NCBI GenBank assembly: GCA_022072455.1
Contig: JAJVHY010000004.1
Span: 1-64,000 of the forward strand
Direction of reading: 5' to 3'
Source: Verrucomicrobiia bacterium
GTDB lineage: Bacteria > Verrucomicrobiota > Verrucomicrobiia > Palsa-1439
DNA: 64,000 nt
This document shows positions 32,798-41,223 of the stretch, piece after piece; the first letter of the stretch is position 1; each line of letters opens with the position of its first letter. A program made the translations under genes and the position numbers. The notes beneath the pieces were generated by a model. That model worked only from the letters and a program-made list of their open reading frames with translations. It was not told the DNA's origin and searched no databases.

Positions 32798-34975
32798 ATG
32801 ACGACGACCTTGGAGAAACCGATAGAATCTCTGCGAACTCTTCCCGGCGACGATGTCCGGGCCATCTTGTGGCGGTTCGCCGACCGGTATGATTTGCAGA
32901 TGCTTGTGCAATCCGCGCGCGGCGTCGCCCGCGGCCCGGTCGCCCGGCTCGTCGCGGAAGGCGAACGCCTCTCGCACGATTGGACGGCCCGCAAAAACGA
33001 ATTGCTCAAAGCCTACGACGACGCCGGCCTGACTTCGGCATTCATGGGGCCGGAACATGGCGGTTACCTCGACGGCCCGAAGAATCTCGTCCACGCGCTG
33101 ATTGTTTTCGAGTTGTCGTGGGTGGATGCCGGCGCGGCGACCGGCTGCATGGCGGGCGATCTCGCCCTCGCGCCGATTCACGAACGCGGCACGCAAGCGC
33201 AACGCGATTTCTACATGAGCCACGCTTGCCCGAAGCCGGGTGAGAAAACCTGGCGCGGCGCGTTCGCACTCACCGAACCGTTGCCCTACGTCGGCGTCGA
33301 AACTGGCCTGCTCAACGGCAAAGTCCGCATCGCCGAATGGAAAGACGGCCAAGAACCGTTGCTGCAAGTGGACAAACGCGGTCGGTTCATCACCAACATG
33401 GGGTACGCGAATTTTGTCACTGCCGCCGTGGACACCGCTGATCCGAAGATCAAATCGAGTTGCATGATCATCCTCCACGAAGACGACCCCGGCACCTGGG
33501 ACCGCGGTACGCCAACCAAGAAACTTGTCCACCAACTTTCTTCCACCACCGATCCGGTTTTGAGCCTCAAAGTCCCGGCCAGTCGCATTATCGGCGGCTA
33601 TACGATCAAGGACGGCGTCATTATCCCGAACTATTCACACGGTGAAGTCATCGAAGCCGTGTTCCGGCGCACCCGCGTCACCGTCGGCCTGATGACCGCA
33701 GCGAAACTTCTCTCCGCTGTCGAGCCGGTCATCCGCTATCAACGCGGTCGGTTCCGCGGCGGCGAGACCGCGCAGCCGGGCAGTCCCCGGTACGACCTCG
33801 GCCTGCAAACGAAAGAAGACGTGCTCCACCGGCTCACCGACATCTGGGCGACCGGCGAAGCCGCGGCCTCACTCGGTTTCTACACCGCCCGACTCTTCGA
33901 CGAAATCGATCCACTCGAACGTCAGCGCGACGCCTCATTCCGCGAACGCAAACTCACCGGCCGCGCCGCGCTCAAAGAAACGCAACGCCTCGAAGCGTTG
34001 GCAATGGCCGGCAAGGACGGCGCCGATCCGCTCGTGAAGTTCGTTAAACTCGATTCCCTCGGCAACGTCTTCTGCCCGGCCACCAAGCTCTGGAACACCG
34101 GCCACGGCGCGAACACCATGCGCGAAGCCGTCAGCCTCATGGGCGGCTACGGGATCACGGAAGATTGCCCGGGATTCCTCGGCCACAAGTGGATGGACGC
34201 GCAACTCGAAGCCACCTACGAAGGCCCTGAAGCCGTCCAACGCCGGCAACTCTCCATCACGATGACCAACGAGTTGTTCCTCGCGCAGTTCAAGGACTGG
34301 ATTCCTGGCATGCGTGCCATCGCGTCAAGTCATCCCGGCACCGGCGCCTGCACGCTCGCGACCGCGATGCAGATGTGGCTCTGGACACTGCGGCATCTGC
34401 AGGAAGCCAAGGACGCCGACGGCGCGAAACTTTACACGAGCAACCGGCAAGGCGTGACGTTCCCGCTCGCGGACGCGCTCTGCTGGCTGTTGGCGGCCCG
34501 GCAATTCATCCTCGACACACTGGAACTCGAACGCAAAGGCCCGGAAAATCCGACCGTCGCCGAAGGCCTTGCCGGCACGTTGCAATTCTACATGGACCTC
34601 TGCCACGTCCAAAGCGCCCGCGCCGCCGGTGAAGTCGGCCGCATCTGCGCGGAGTTGGTCTTCGGCTACAACCGACATCCGGCATGGACAGCCGAGAGTT
34701 GTTCCGCCTGTTACCTCAGCGACGACCTCGACGCGCTCGAAGGCCTCATCCCCGGCATCGCCAGCAGCGCCCGCGCGTACACCGACGTGACCGAACCCGG
34801 CCAGGAACACGCTGACAAAGCCGGCCCGTGTGTCTGCTTCGAGAACATGGAAGCGTTCACGAAAATGCGGATGCGCATGGACGGCTGTCTGACCGGCGCG
34901 CGCCTCGCGAAAGACCGCGCCGCCGAATCGCTGCAAAAGGTCATGATACCGGAAGCGTTGGATTATCCTCTGTGA
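32798..34975 (+). CDS. Acyl-CoA dehydrogenase family flavoprotein
   Basis: 725 residues, well above the usual 380-600. The family removes two hydrogens from acyl-CoA with FAD and passes the electrons to ETF. The N-terminal half has the helical and beta regions (GRFITNMGYANFVTAAVDTA). The C-terminal helices carry YEGPEAVQRR near residue 474, where the catalytic Glu of medium-chain enzymes lies. GYGITEDCPGFLGHKWMDAQ precedes it. The last 200 residues form an extra C-terminal domain, with a cluster of cysteines (SCSACYLSDD) near 632. It starts the operon; the next start overlaps its stop (GTGA). The acyl substrate is unknown. Confidence 0.85.
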   Translation: MTTTLEKPIESLRTLPGDDVRAILWRFADRYDLQMLVQSARGVARGPVARLVAEGERLSHDWTARKNELLKAYDDAGLTSAFMGPEHGGYLDGPKNLVHALIVFELSWVDAGAATGCMAGDLALAPIHERGTQAQRDFYMSHACPKPGEKTWRGAFALTEPLPYVGVETGLLNGKVRIAEWKDGQEPLLQVDKRGRFITNMGYANFVTAAVDTADPKIKSSCMIILHEDDPGTWDRGTPTKKLVHQLSSTTDPVLSLKVPASRIIGGYTIKDGVIIPNYSHGEVIEAVFRRTRVTVGLMTAAKLLSAVEPVIRYQRGRFRGGETAQPGSPRYDLGLQTKEDVLHRLTDIWATGEAAASLGFYTARLFDEIDPLERQRDASFRERKLTGRAALKETQRLEALAMAGKDGADPLVKFVKLDSLGNVFCPATKLWNTGHGANTMREAVSLMGGYGITEDCPGFLGHKWMDAQLEATYEGPEAVQRRQLSITMTNELFLAQFKDWIPGMRAIASSHPGTGACTLATAMQMWLWTLRHLQEAKDADGAKLYTSNRQGVTFPLADALCWLLAARQFILDTLELERKGPENPTVAEGLAGTLQFYMDLCHVQSARAAGEVGRICAELVFGYNRHPAWTAESCSACYLSDDLDALEGLIPGIASSARAYTDVTEPGQEHADKAGPCVCFENMEAFTKMRMRMDGCLTGARLAKDRAAESLQKVMIPEALDYPL

Positions 34976-35178
34976 CCACCCCGCCCGCCAACTTCTGGGC
35001 AGGTCGCGACCCGTGTTGGGTCATCATGGATTGCTCGCGATTCCTGCGGCGGAAATGTGCCGCCTACCTGCATCCAGCGAAAGCGTGTTGGGACCATGAA
35101 ACCACCCAATGTGAAGCCGTCCTCGGCATTCCGAAAGATTGCCCCACCTGCATCATCTACCGCCGGTACAAATCATGA
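34972..35178 (+). CDS. Small cysteine-rich protein, two-CW type
   Basis: 68 residues, starting at a GTG that overlaps the acyl-CoA-dehydrogenase stop and ending in an ATGA overlap with the next gene. It has seven cysteines: PCW, DC, RKC, KACW, QC, DCPTC. The two Cys-Trp pairs place it in the two-CW family, whose function is not well defined. The cysteine spacing may bind a metal or Fe-S cluster, which would fit between an acyl-CoA dehydrogenase and an Fe-S flavoprotein; that is inference. Coupling on both sides argues it is a real gene. Confidence 0.75.
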   Translation: MTTPPANFWAGRDPCWVIMDCSRFLRRKCAAYLHPAKACWDHETTQCEAVLGIPKDCPTCIIYRRYKS

Positions 35179-36941
35179 GTGACCGGCAAACAATGGACGT
35201 GGATATAGTCTGTGTCGGGTTCGGCCCGGCCACGGCGGGATTTCTCACAACACTCTCCCGGCAACTCCCGTTGCCGGACGGCACGCTCCCGCAAGTCATC
35301 TGCTACGAACGCGCTGACGACATCAGCTTCGGCGTTTCCGGCGTCGTGACGCGCGCGCGCGGCATCAAGGCCAGCTTCCCGGACCTCGACCCGACGCAAA
35401 TCCCGATGTGCGCGCCGGTCGCCGAGGAGAAAGTGCTCTACCTCCTCGACCCGCACGGCGCGAGCAGGCGTTCGCTCACGTTGCGCGCAGCGGACACATT
35501 CCTGAAGCCGATCGCCAAACATCACGCGTTCGAACTTCCGTACATCCCGCCGTATCTCCAGAAACATGGCGGCCTCGTGATGTCCATTGGCCAGTTCAAC
35601 TCGTGGGTGGGAAACCAACTCATGGGCACCGGCACCGTTCAGATTTGGCCGAGCACGCCGGTCGCGCAACCGCTCATCGAAGACAGCAAGGTCACCGGCG
35701 TCCGGCTCGTTGACCAAGGCGACAATCCCGGCATGGACATCCGCGCCGCGCTCACCGTCGTCGGCGACGGCCCGGTCGGCCCAGTCGGCCGGCAACTCGA
35801 CGAGAAATTCGGCATGCCGGAAGGTCACCACAAACACGACTACGCCGTCGGCATGAAGTTCGTCGTCAACTTGCCGGAGGGTTGTGAACTAAAACCCGGC
35901 ACCGTGCTGCACACGCTCGGCTATCCCGAGCCGGAGATTTTCGGCTTCCTCTACGTCTATCCCGACAACGTCGCCTCGCTCGGTATCTTTGTGCCGTCGT
36001 GGTTCGACAGCCCGGTCCGCACCGCGTACCGGTATCTCCAGCACTGGATGCTGCATCCGTACCTCTGGCGTTACCTCAGCGGCGGCACACTGCGTTCGTG
36101 GGGTGCAAAAACTCTCGGCGAATCCGGCAAGCGCGGCGAACCACATCTTGCCGGCAACGGTTACGCCCGCATCGGCGAAGGTTCTGGAAGCACGAACGTC
36201 CTCACTGGCAGCGGCGTGGATGAAGCATGGACCACCGGCACGCAACTCGCCGAAGCGGTCGTCGAGTTGTTGAAGGAGAAGAAGCCGTTCACAAAAGAAA
36301 ATCTCGAAGCGACCTACGTGAAACGTCGCCGGGAAAGTTGGGTCGAGGAGGAAGGCCGGGTTGCCGAACGCGCGCGCGATGGTTTCCACGCCGGTATGGT
36401 GACCGGAATGCTCGGCATGGCATTGGCCGGCGCGACTAACGGCAAGATCAACCTACCGGTCGAGACGCGTCCCGCCGGCGAGCACACGCCGAGTTTGGAT
36501 GAGTATTACCGGGATCGGATTCCCGCCGACGAGATCGAGAAGATTCGCAAGGACTGCGCGGCGAAAGGCGTGTCGGCGCACAACGAGTTGATGAATCACA
36601 TCGGCTGGCCGGCGATTCCGTTCGACGGCAAGCTGCTCGTGTCGCATCAGGACGCGTTGTTGATGGGCGGCAAGGTGCAAGCGCCGGCGGGCTACGCCGA
36701 TCATGTCGTTTTTCTGTACCCGAATCTTTGTGAACGATGCGGCACGCACATCTGCGTCGAGGTTTGCAGCGGTCAGGCGATTACCCCTGGCGAGAAAGGC
36801 GTGCCGGCGTTCGACCGCGAGAAGTGCATCCATTGCGGTGCGTGCATGTGGAACTGTGCGACGCCGCATCCCGAAGACCCGAGTCGCACCGTGTTGGAAT
36901 TTCGCGCCGCCCCGGGCGGTTTGCATTCAGCCGAAAACTAA
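35175..36941 (+). CDS. ETF:quinone oxidoreductase-like FAD and Fe-S protein
   Basis: 588 residues. ETF-QO accepts electrons from ETF and reduces membrane quinone. An N-terminal Rossmann motif (VDIVCVGFGPATAGF) binds FAD. The middle region has GEGSGSTNVLTGSGVDEAW, a FAD-contacting part. A C-terminal ferredoxin-like section (about 519-560) holds eight cysteines, CERCGTHICVEVC and CIHCGACMWNC. Canonical ETF-QO uses four cysteines for one 4Fe-4S cluster, so a second cluster is possible. The ATG at 35175 was chosen from the overlap with the two-CW gene. ETF beta follows after 8 bp. Confidence 0.83.
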   Translation: MSDRQTMDVDIVCVGFGPATAGFLTTLSRQLPLPDGTLPQVICYERADDISFGVSGVVTRARGIKASFPDLDPTQIPMCAPVAEEKVLYLLDPHGASRRSLTLRAADTFLKPIAKHHAFELPYIPPYLQKHGGLVMSIGQFNSWVGNQLMGTGTVQIWPSTPVAQPLIEDSKVTGVRLVDQGDNPGMDIRAALTVVGDGPVGPVGRQLDEKFGMPEGHHKHDYAVGMKFVVNLPEGCELKPGTVLHTLGYPEPEIFGFLYVYPDNVASLGIFVPSWFDSPVRTAYRYLQHWMLHPYLWRYLSGGTLRSWGAKTLGESGKRGEPHLAGNGYARIGEGSGSTNVLTGSGVDEAWTTGTQLAEAVVELLKEKKPFTKENLEATYVKRRRESWVEEEGRVAERARDGFHAGMVTGMLGMALAGATNGKINLPVETRPAGEHTPSLDEYYRDRIPADEIEKIRKDCAAKGVSAHNELMNHIGWPAIPFDGKLLVSHQDALLMGGKVQAPAGYADHVVFLYPNLCERCGTHICVEVCSGQAITPGEKGVPAFDREKCIHCGACMWNCATPHPEDPSRTVLEFRAAPGGLHSAEN

Positions 36942-36949
36942 GGAGAACC

Positions 36950-37744
36950 ATGAGCTATCAGATTGTCGTCTGTGGAAGCATCGTGCCGGACCCGTTGCAG
37001 ACACTGGAACCGGTCGCCGGCCCGGCACTCAAGAACGAGATGATGTTGCCGTCGGTGCTCGACCCGTGGGCGTGGCATTCGTTGTTTGAGGCGGCGCATC
37101 TCGCGAAGAACGTCGCCGGCAGCAAAGTGTATCTCGTCAGCGTCGCGCCGAAAGCCAAGCTGCAACAGGTGATGATGACCGTCGGGCAGAAAGCACCGTT
37201 CGAGTTGATTGCAGTGGATGGGCCGGCGAGCGGATTCACCGACGCGGCTGAGATCGCGCCATTGCTCGCTGACGCTATCAAAAGCATTCCCGGACTCGAT
37301 CAATCGAAATTGCTTGTGTTCGGTGGCTGGGAATCGGCATCGCGCGGGGCCGGTTCGACGATGCAGATTGTCGGCGAGCTTCTCGGGATCGTGAACCAGT
37401 TTCAAGGCGTGGATAAACTCACCGTCGGCGCGGATGGTTCGTTCGAGATTCTCGAGCGCATCGAAGGCGGCAAGCATCAGGTTTCGAAGTGCGCGGGCGC
37501 GCCGGCGGTGCTCGGTTGGGCGACCGGCAGCTTGCCGGAGCCGCCGAACAATCCGCAGATCGGGATGCAAAACATGCGCGCTATCATGCCGGCGCTGCAG
37601 AAAGCGAAGCCGACCAAGGTCGCGACCGATGCGGTGAAATTCGCGAGTGTCGCGCTGCCGAAACAGCAGCGCCAAACCAAAATCGTCAAAGACATGCCCG
37701 CTGACGAAATCGCCAAGGAAATCGTCGCATGGATTCAGGAGTGA
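36950..37744 (+). CDS. etfB: Electron transfer flavoprotein beta subunit
   Basis: 264 residues, normal for EtfB. The ETF heterodimer carries electrons from acyl-CoA dehydrogenases. Visible are the N-terminal IVVCGSIVPDPLQTLEPVAG and the nucleotide-binding region around KVYLVSVAPKAKLQQVMMTVG. The C-terminal recognition region (NMRAIMPALQKAKPTK) aligns with the IM-AKKK signature of EtfB, but the residues before it are divergent. AAGGAG lies 5 bases before the ATG at 36950. It follows the ETF-QO-like gene after 8 bp, and etfA follows 2 bp after its stop. Confidence 0.85.
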   Translation: MSYQIVVCGSIVPDPLQTLEPVAGPALKNEMMLPSVLDPWAWHSLFEAAHLAKNVAGSKVYLVSVAPKAKLQQVMMTVGQKAPFELIAVDGPASGFTDAAEIAPLLADAIKSIPGLDQSKLLVFGGWESASRGAGSTMQIVGELLGIVNQFQGVDKLTVGADGSFEILERIEGGKHQVSKCAGAPAVLGWATGSLPEPPNNPQIGMQNMRAIMPALQKAKPTKVATDAVKFASVALPKQQRQTKIVKDMPADEIAKEIVAWIQE

Positions 37745-37746
37745 TT

Positions 37747-38736
37747 ATGGAAACTGTTCTCTTTCTCTCTCACGCCGATGCCGGTAAACCCGCGCTCGAA
37801 ACGCTCGCGGCGGCCAAAGCACTCGGCGGGACGCTCGTGGTCGGTTTGTTCGGCGCGGACGTGCAAGCGTTCGCCAACGAGATTGCCGGTTGCAGGGCGA
37901 CAAAGATTCTCGGGGTTGCCGGAGCGGACTTCGCGCAAGCCCGGTATGCGAGCGATGCTGCTGCGGCAGAGGCCTTGGTCAAGGCGTCGAAAGCAACGAT
38001 CGTCGTCGCGCCGGCCACTTCGCGCATGAACCGGATTGTTTCCGGTGTCGCGCATCGTTGCGGCGGACGCGCTGACACGCATGTAACCGGGCTTGCAGGC
38101 GGAAACATCACGCGCTGGTATTACCGGCAACGGATGGAGTCACAGCAATCACGGACGCACCGGCCGTGGTTCATCGCGCTCGATCCCGGTTGCCACGCTG
38201 CCTACGCCGGCGCACCCGGAACAGCGACCGTCGAAGCTGTGTCGGTAGTTTTGCCAGCCATGAAAACGCAGGTCACCGGCGTGAAGGCCCCGGAGTCGAG
38301 TCAGCAAACGATTCGGCCGGATGCGAAGGTGTTGCTTGTGGCGGGAGCCGGTTGGACGAAAAAGCAGCCGGACGGTCAGACCCACGTGCCGGAAGCGGCG
38401 GATCTGATCATGGGCTTCCTCAATGCGACGAAGGCGTCGCTCGGCAGTAGTAAGTCGCTCGTCGATCTCAGCGGCGAGGGGCAGGCGGTGTTGCCGTTCA
38501 TGTCGCATCTAAATCAAATCGGGCAGACCGGCTCGACGCCCCGGCATGCGAAGGGCTTGTCAACGTGTTGCCACGGGGAAGAACCGCACGCGGTCGGTTG
38601 GCGTTTCATTGGCGAACGGCGGGCGATCAATCTCGACGCCAATTGCGGTTGGGCGCGCGGGAAGGCAGATGTGCTTTACGTGGCGGATGCGTTCGCGGTC
38701 ATGCGGAAGGTGAACGAGCTCTTGGCAAGCCAATGA
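37747..38736 (+). CDS. etfA: Electron transfer flavoprotein alpha subunit, divergent
   Basis: 329 residues, normal for EtfA. It binds the FAD of ETF. NQIGQTGSTPR near residue 256 is the conserved QxGQTG element. Two other FAD-contact elements are altered: the usual GGRG reads GAGWTKK, and the usual LYIAxGISGAIQH is replaced by KGLSTCCHGEEPHAVGWRF. The C terminus INLDANCGWARGKADVLYVA still aligns with the ordinary INKDPEAPI-type end. GGAG precedes the ATG at 37747 by 5 bases. The stop overlaps the aldo/keto-reductase start (ATGA). An unusual FAD potential is a possible consequence but not shown. Confidence 0.82.
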   Translation: METVLFLSHADAGKPALETLAAAKALGGTLVVGLFGADVQAFANEIAGCRATKILGVAGADFAQARYASDAAAAEALVKASKATIVVAPATSRMNRIVSGVAHRCGGRADTHVTGLAGGNITRWYYRQRMESQQSRTHRPWFIALDPGCHAAYAGAPGTATVEAVSVVLPAMKTQVTGVKAPESSQQTIRPDAKVLLVAGAGWTKKQPDGQTHVPEAADLIMGFLNATKASLGSSKSLVDLSGEGQAVLPFMSHLNQIGQTGSTPRHAKGLSTCCHGEEPHAVGWRFIGERRAINLDANCGWARGKADVLYVADAFAVMRKVNELLASQ

Positions 38737-39842
38737 TCTACCGTGCGCTCGGGGCGTCGGGATTGTGCGCGTCGCAACTGGGTTTTGGCGCGATGCGGCT
38801 GCCGATGGTGGGCGAGGGCGAACAGGCTCGGGTCAATCGTGACCTCGCGATTCCGATGATTCACCGCGCGTTTGCCGGCGGGGTGAACTATATCGATACC
38901 GCCGTCGGCTACTGCAATCAGGACAGCCAACGAGCGGTCGGCGAGGCGTTGGTTGGCTGGCGCGACAAGATCATCGTCTCGACGAAGAACCCCGACTACG
39001 ATGAAGATGAGCGCGCTTGGTGGACGAATCTGGAAAACAGCCTGCAGCGGTTGCGCGTTGATTCGATCGACCTCTACAATCACCATGGCATCAGTTGGCA
39101 GAAGTACACCGAGGCGGTCGCCCCGCGTTTGAGTCGCTGGATGCAGCGGGCGAGAGATCAAGGGCTGATCAAGCACATCGGCGCATCCTTCCACGACGAC
39201 GACGCGGCGTTGCGGCGCCTCGTGGATACCGGGTATGTGGACGTGATCACGTTGCAGTTCAACCTGCTCGACCGAAAGCTGGAGGCCGGCATCACCTATG
39301 CCCACGAGCGCGGCATTGGAATCATCGTGATGGGACCGGTCGGTGGCGGGCGATTGGGGGTGCGAAACCCGGTATTTGAAGCGCTGATTCCCGGCGTGAA
39401 GAAAGTGCCGGAGTTGGCGCTCCGGTTTGTGCTCAGCAATCCGCACGTCAGCGTGGCGCTCTCCGGCATGAGCACACTGGCGCAGGTTGAGGAGAACCTG
39501 GCCATCGCGAGTGCACCGGTCAGTTTGACCGAAGACGACAGCCATCAAATCCGCGCGCATCTCGCGCGACTGCAGCAGATGGCCGACGTCTATTGCACGG
39601 GCTGCCGGTATTGCCTGCCATGCGAGCAGGGCGTGGACATTCCGAGCGTCTTCGAGAATTACAACCTGGGACGTGTGTACGGTCTTTGGGAACACGCCCG
39701 CCGGCGTTACCGGGCGTTGCTGGACGAGAAGAAGGGCGCGGATTTCTGCTCCGAGTGCGGTCAGTGCGAAGACAAGTGTCCGCAACACATCCCGATTCGC
39801 GCCCAACTCAAGGAAGCGCACGCCGCGCTCACCGCGCCCTAA
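38733..39842 (+). CDS. Aldo/keto reductase with two C-terminal 4Fe-4S motifs
   Basis: 369 residues. The N-terminal barrel has family elements (DTAVGYCNQ for the Asp/Tyr, STKNPD for the Lys, LYNHHGI for the His). The C terminus adds a ferredoxin-like part: [10 protein letters not shown] near 288 and [17 protein letters not shown] near 339, enough for two clusters. Such proteins couple NAD(P)-dependent reduction to low-potential electrons. The ATG at 38733 overlaps the etfA stop. It closes the operon that starts at 32798, which suggests it takes or supplies electrons to the ETF branch. A 65-bp gap follows. Confidence 0.85.
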   Translation: MIYRALGASGLCASQLGFGAMRLPMVGEGEQARVNRDLAIPMIHRAFAGGVNYIDTAVGYCNQDSQRAVGEALVGWRDKIIVSTKNPDYDEDERAWWTNLENSLQRLRVDSIDLYNHHGISWQKYTEAVAPRLSRWMQRARDQGLIKHIGASFHDDDAALRRLVDTGYVDVITLQFNLLDRKLEAGITYAHERGIGIIVMGPVGGGRLGVRNPVFEALIPGVKKVPELALRFVLSNPHVSVALSGMSTLAQVEENLAIASAPVSLTEDDSHQIRAHLARLQQMADVYCTGCRYCLPCEQGVDIPSVFENYNLGRVYGLWEHARRRYRALLDEKKGADFCSECGQCEDKCPQHIPIRAQLKEAHAALTAP

Positions 39843-39907
39843 AACATCAGACGCAGACACATCGCCGGCGGGGTGCGGGATTGCGGCATACCGGCGGAGT
39901 TGTTAGA

Positions 39908-40201
39908 ATGCTGGTCATGCTCATCGTCCTTGTTCATGTCCATGTCAAACCCGACTGCATCGAAGCCTTCAAGACCGCCACGCTCACCAACGCCCGCGCC
40001 AGCCGGCAAGAGCCCGGCATCGCGCAGTTTGATCTACTCCAGCAGCAGGATGACCCGACGCGATTCACGTTGATCGAGGCGTACCGGACCGCGGACGCGC
40101 CGGCGAAACACAAAGAAACAACGCACTACGCGACATGGCGCGACACCGTCGCCCCGATGATGGCTGAGCCGCGGGCCAGTACGAAATACACTGCCGTATG
40201 A
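39908..40201 (+). CDS. Small ABM-fold monooxygenase-like protein
   Basis: 97 residues. The antibiotic-biosynthesis-monooxygenase (YgiN/LsrG-like) fold is suggested by [39 protein letters not shown] and [22 protein letters not shown], followed by an APMMAEPR end. Members act on quinols or aldehydes without a cofactor. I chose the ATG at 39908; an ATG 9 bases on is equally good. Its end overlaps the alcohol-dehydrogenase start (ATGA), so these are coupled. It may detoxify a reactive product of the neighbouring enzyme; that is speculation. Confidence 0.75.
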   Translation: MLVMLIVLVHVHVKPDCIEAFKTATLTNARASRQEPGIAQFDLLQQQDDPTRFTLIEAYRTADAPAKHKETTHYATWRDTVAPMMAEPRASTKYTAV

Positions 40202-41223
40202 ATTTCGAATTCGCCACCGCGCAACGGATCATCTTCGGTCCGGGCAAGCTGAAGGAAGTCGCGCCGCTGGCAAAATCACGCGCGCTCGTTGTCATCGGCA
40301 AATCGGCCGGTGCAATTCAGCGCGCCGAGCCGTTGCTGAGTTCGCTGAACGAATACGCCACGTTTTCGGTTGCCGGCGAGCCGACGCTTGATGTTGTGCG
40401 CGCCGGTGTGCAGCGATGCCGGGAGGAAAAGTGCGAGATGGTCATCAGTTTCGGCGGTGGTAGTGTCATCGACGCCGGCAAGGCCATCGCCATGTTGCTC
40501 GCGAACGGCGGCGACCCGCTCGATTACGCCGAGGTCATTGGGCGTGGGTTGCCGGTGACGAAGCCATCGGCGCTGTTCATTGCGATTCCGACGACAGCCG
40601 GGACAGGGGCGGAAGTCACACGCAACGCGGTGTTGGGTTCACCGGAGCATCACGTCAAAGTGAGTTTACGGAGTCAATTCATGTTGCCGGCGGTGGCGGT
40701 GGTGGATCCGGATGTGATGGTCGCGACACCGGAGAGCCGGTTGGATGCGTTGACGCAGTTGATCGAGCCGTTCGTGTCCTGCCGGGCGAATCCGTTGACG
40801 GATGTGCTGTGCCGGGAAGGCATGCAGCGCGCGGTGCGGGGGACGCCGGAGGATTTGGCGATGGCGGCGCTTTTCTCGGGGTTGGCGCTGGCGAATGCTG
40901 GGTTGGGCGCGGTGCATGGGTTTGCCGGGCCACTCGGCGGGATGTACGACGCGCCGCACGGGGCGTTGTGCGCGGCGCTGTTGCCGGCGGTGTTTGAGAT
41001 GAATGAGCGGGTCTCGCCCAACCGGGAACGGTTCGCCGAAGTTCGGCGGCTGGTCGGCGATTTGACGCTCGGGCTGAAGGTGAAGCGGCTTCGTGAACTG
41101 GGAGTCCGGCAGGCGGAGTTCCCGGTCATCATCGAGAAAGCCAAAGCCGCGAGTAGCATGAAGGCGAATCCGGTCGTGCTGACAGATGCGCAGTTGCGCG
41201 AGATTTTGGATCGCGCGTGGTAA
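40198..41223 (+). CDS. Iron-type alcohol dehydrogenase family protein with altered metal site
   Basis: 341 residues, short against about 380-390 in the family. The family oxidises alcohols or reduces aldehydes with NAD(P) and usually iron or zinc. The NAD-binding part [13 protein letters not shown] and the [11 protein letters not shown] segment are intact. Family metal ligands are one Asp and three His. Here D183, H240 and H254 are kept, but the usual His of DALTH is Q187 (DALTQ). The conserved His four residues after H240 is G244. About 20-40 residues are missing around 200-225. Activity may rely on another metal or be lost. It abuts the convergent helicase gene. Confidence 0.78.
   Translation: MNFEFATAQRIIFGPGKLKEVAPLAKSRALVVIGKSAGAIQRAEPLLSSLNEYATFSVAGEPTLDVVRAGVQRCREEKCEMVISFGGGSVIDAGKAIAMLLANGGDPLDYAEVIGRGLPVTKPSALFIAIPTTAGTGAEVTRNAVLGSPEHHVKVSLRSQFMLPAVAVVDPDVMVATPESRLDALTQLIEPFVSCRANPLTDVLCREGMQRAVRGTPEDLAMAALFSGLALANAGLGAVHGFAGPLGGMYDAPHGALCAALLPAVFEMNERVSPNRERFAEVRRLVGDLTLGLKVKRLRELGVRQAEFPVIIEKAKAASSMKANPVVLTDAQLREILDRAW

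Noticed and set aside
38565-38732. A longer N terminus for the aldo/keto reductase
   Set aside because: The upstream codons overlap etfA in another frame. The ATG at 38733 overlaps the etfA stop as ATGA and gives the family N terminus.
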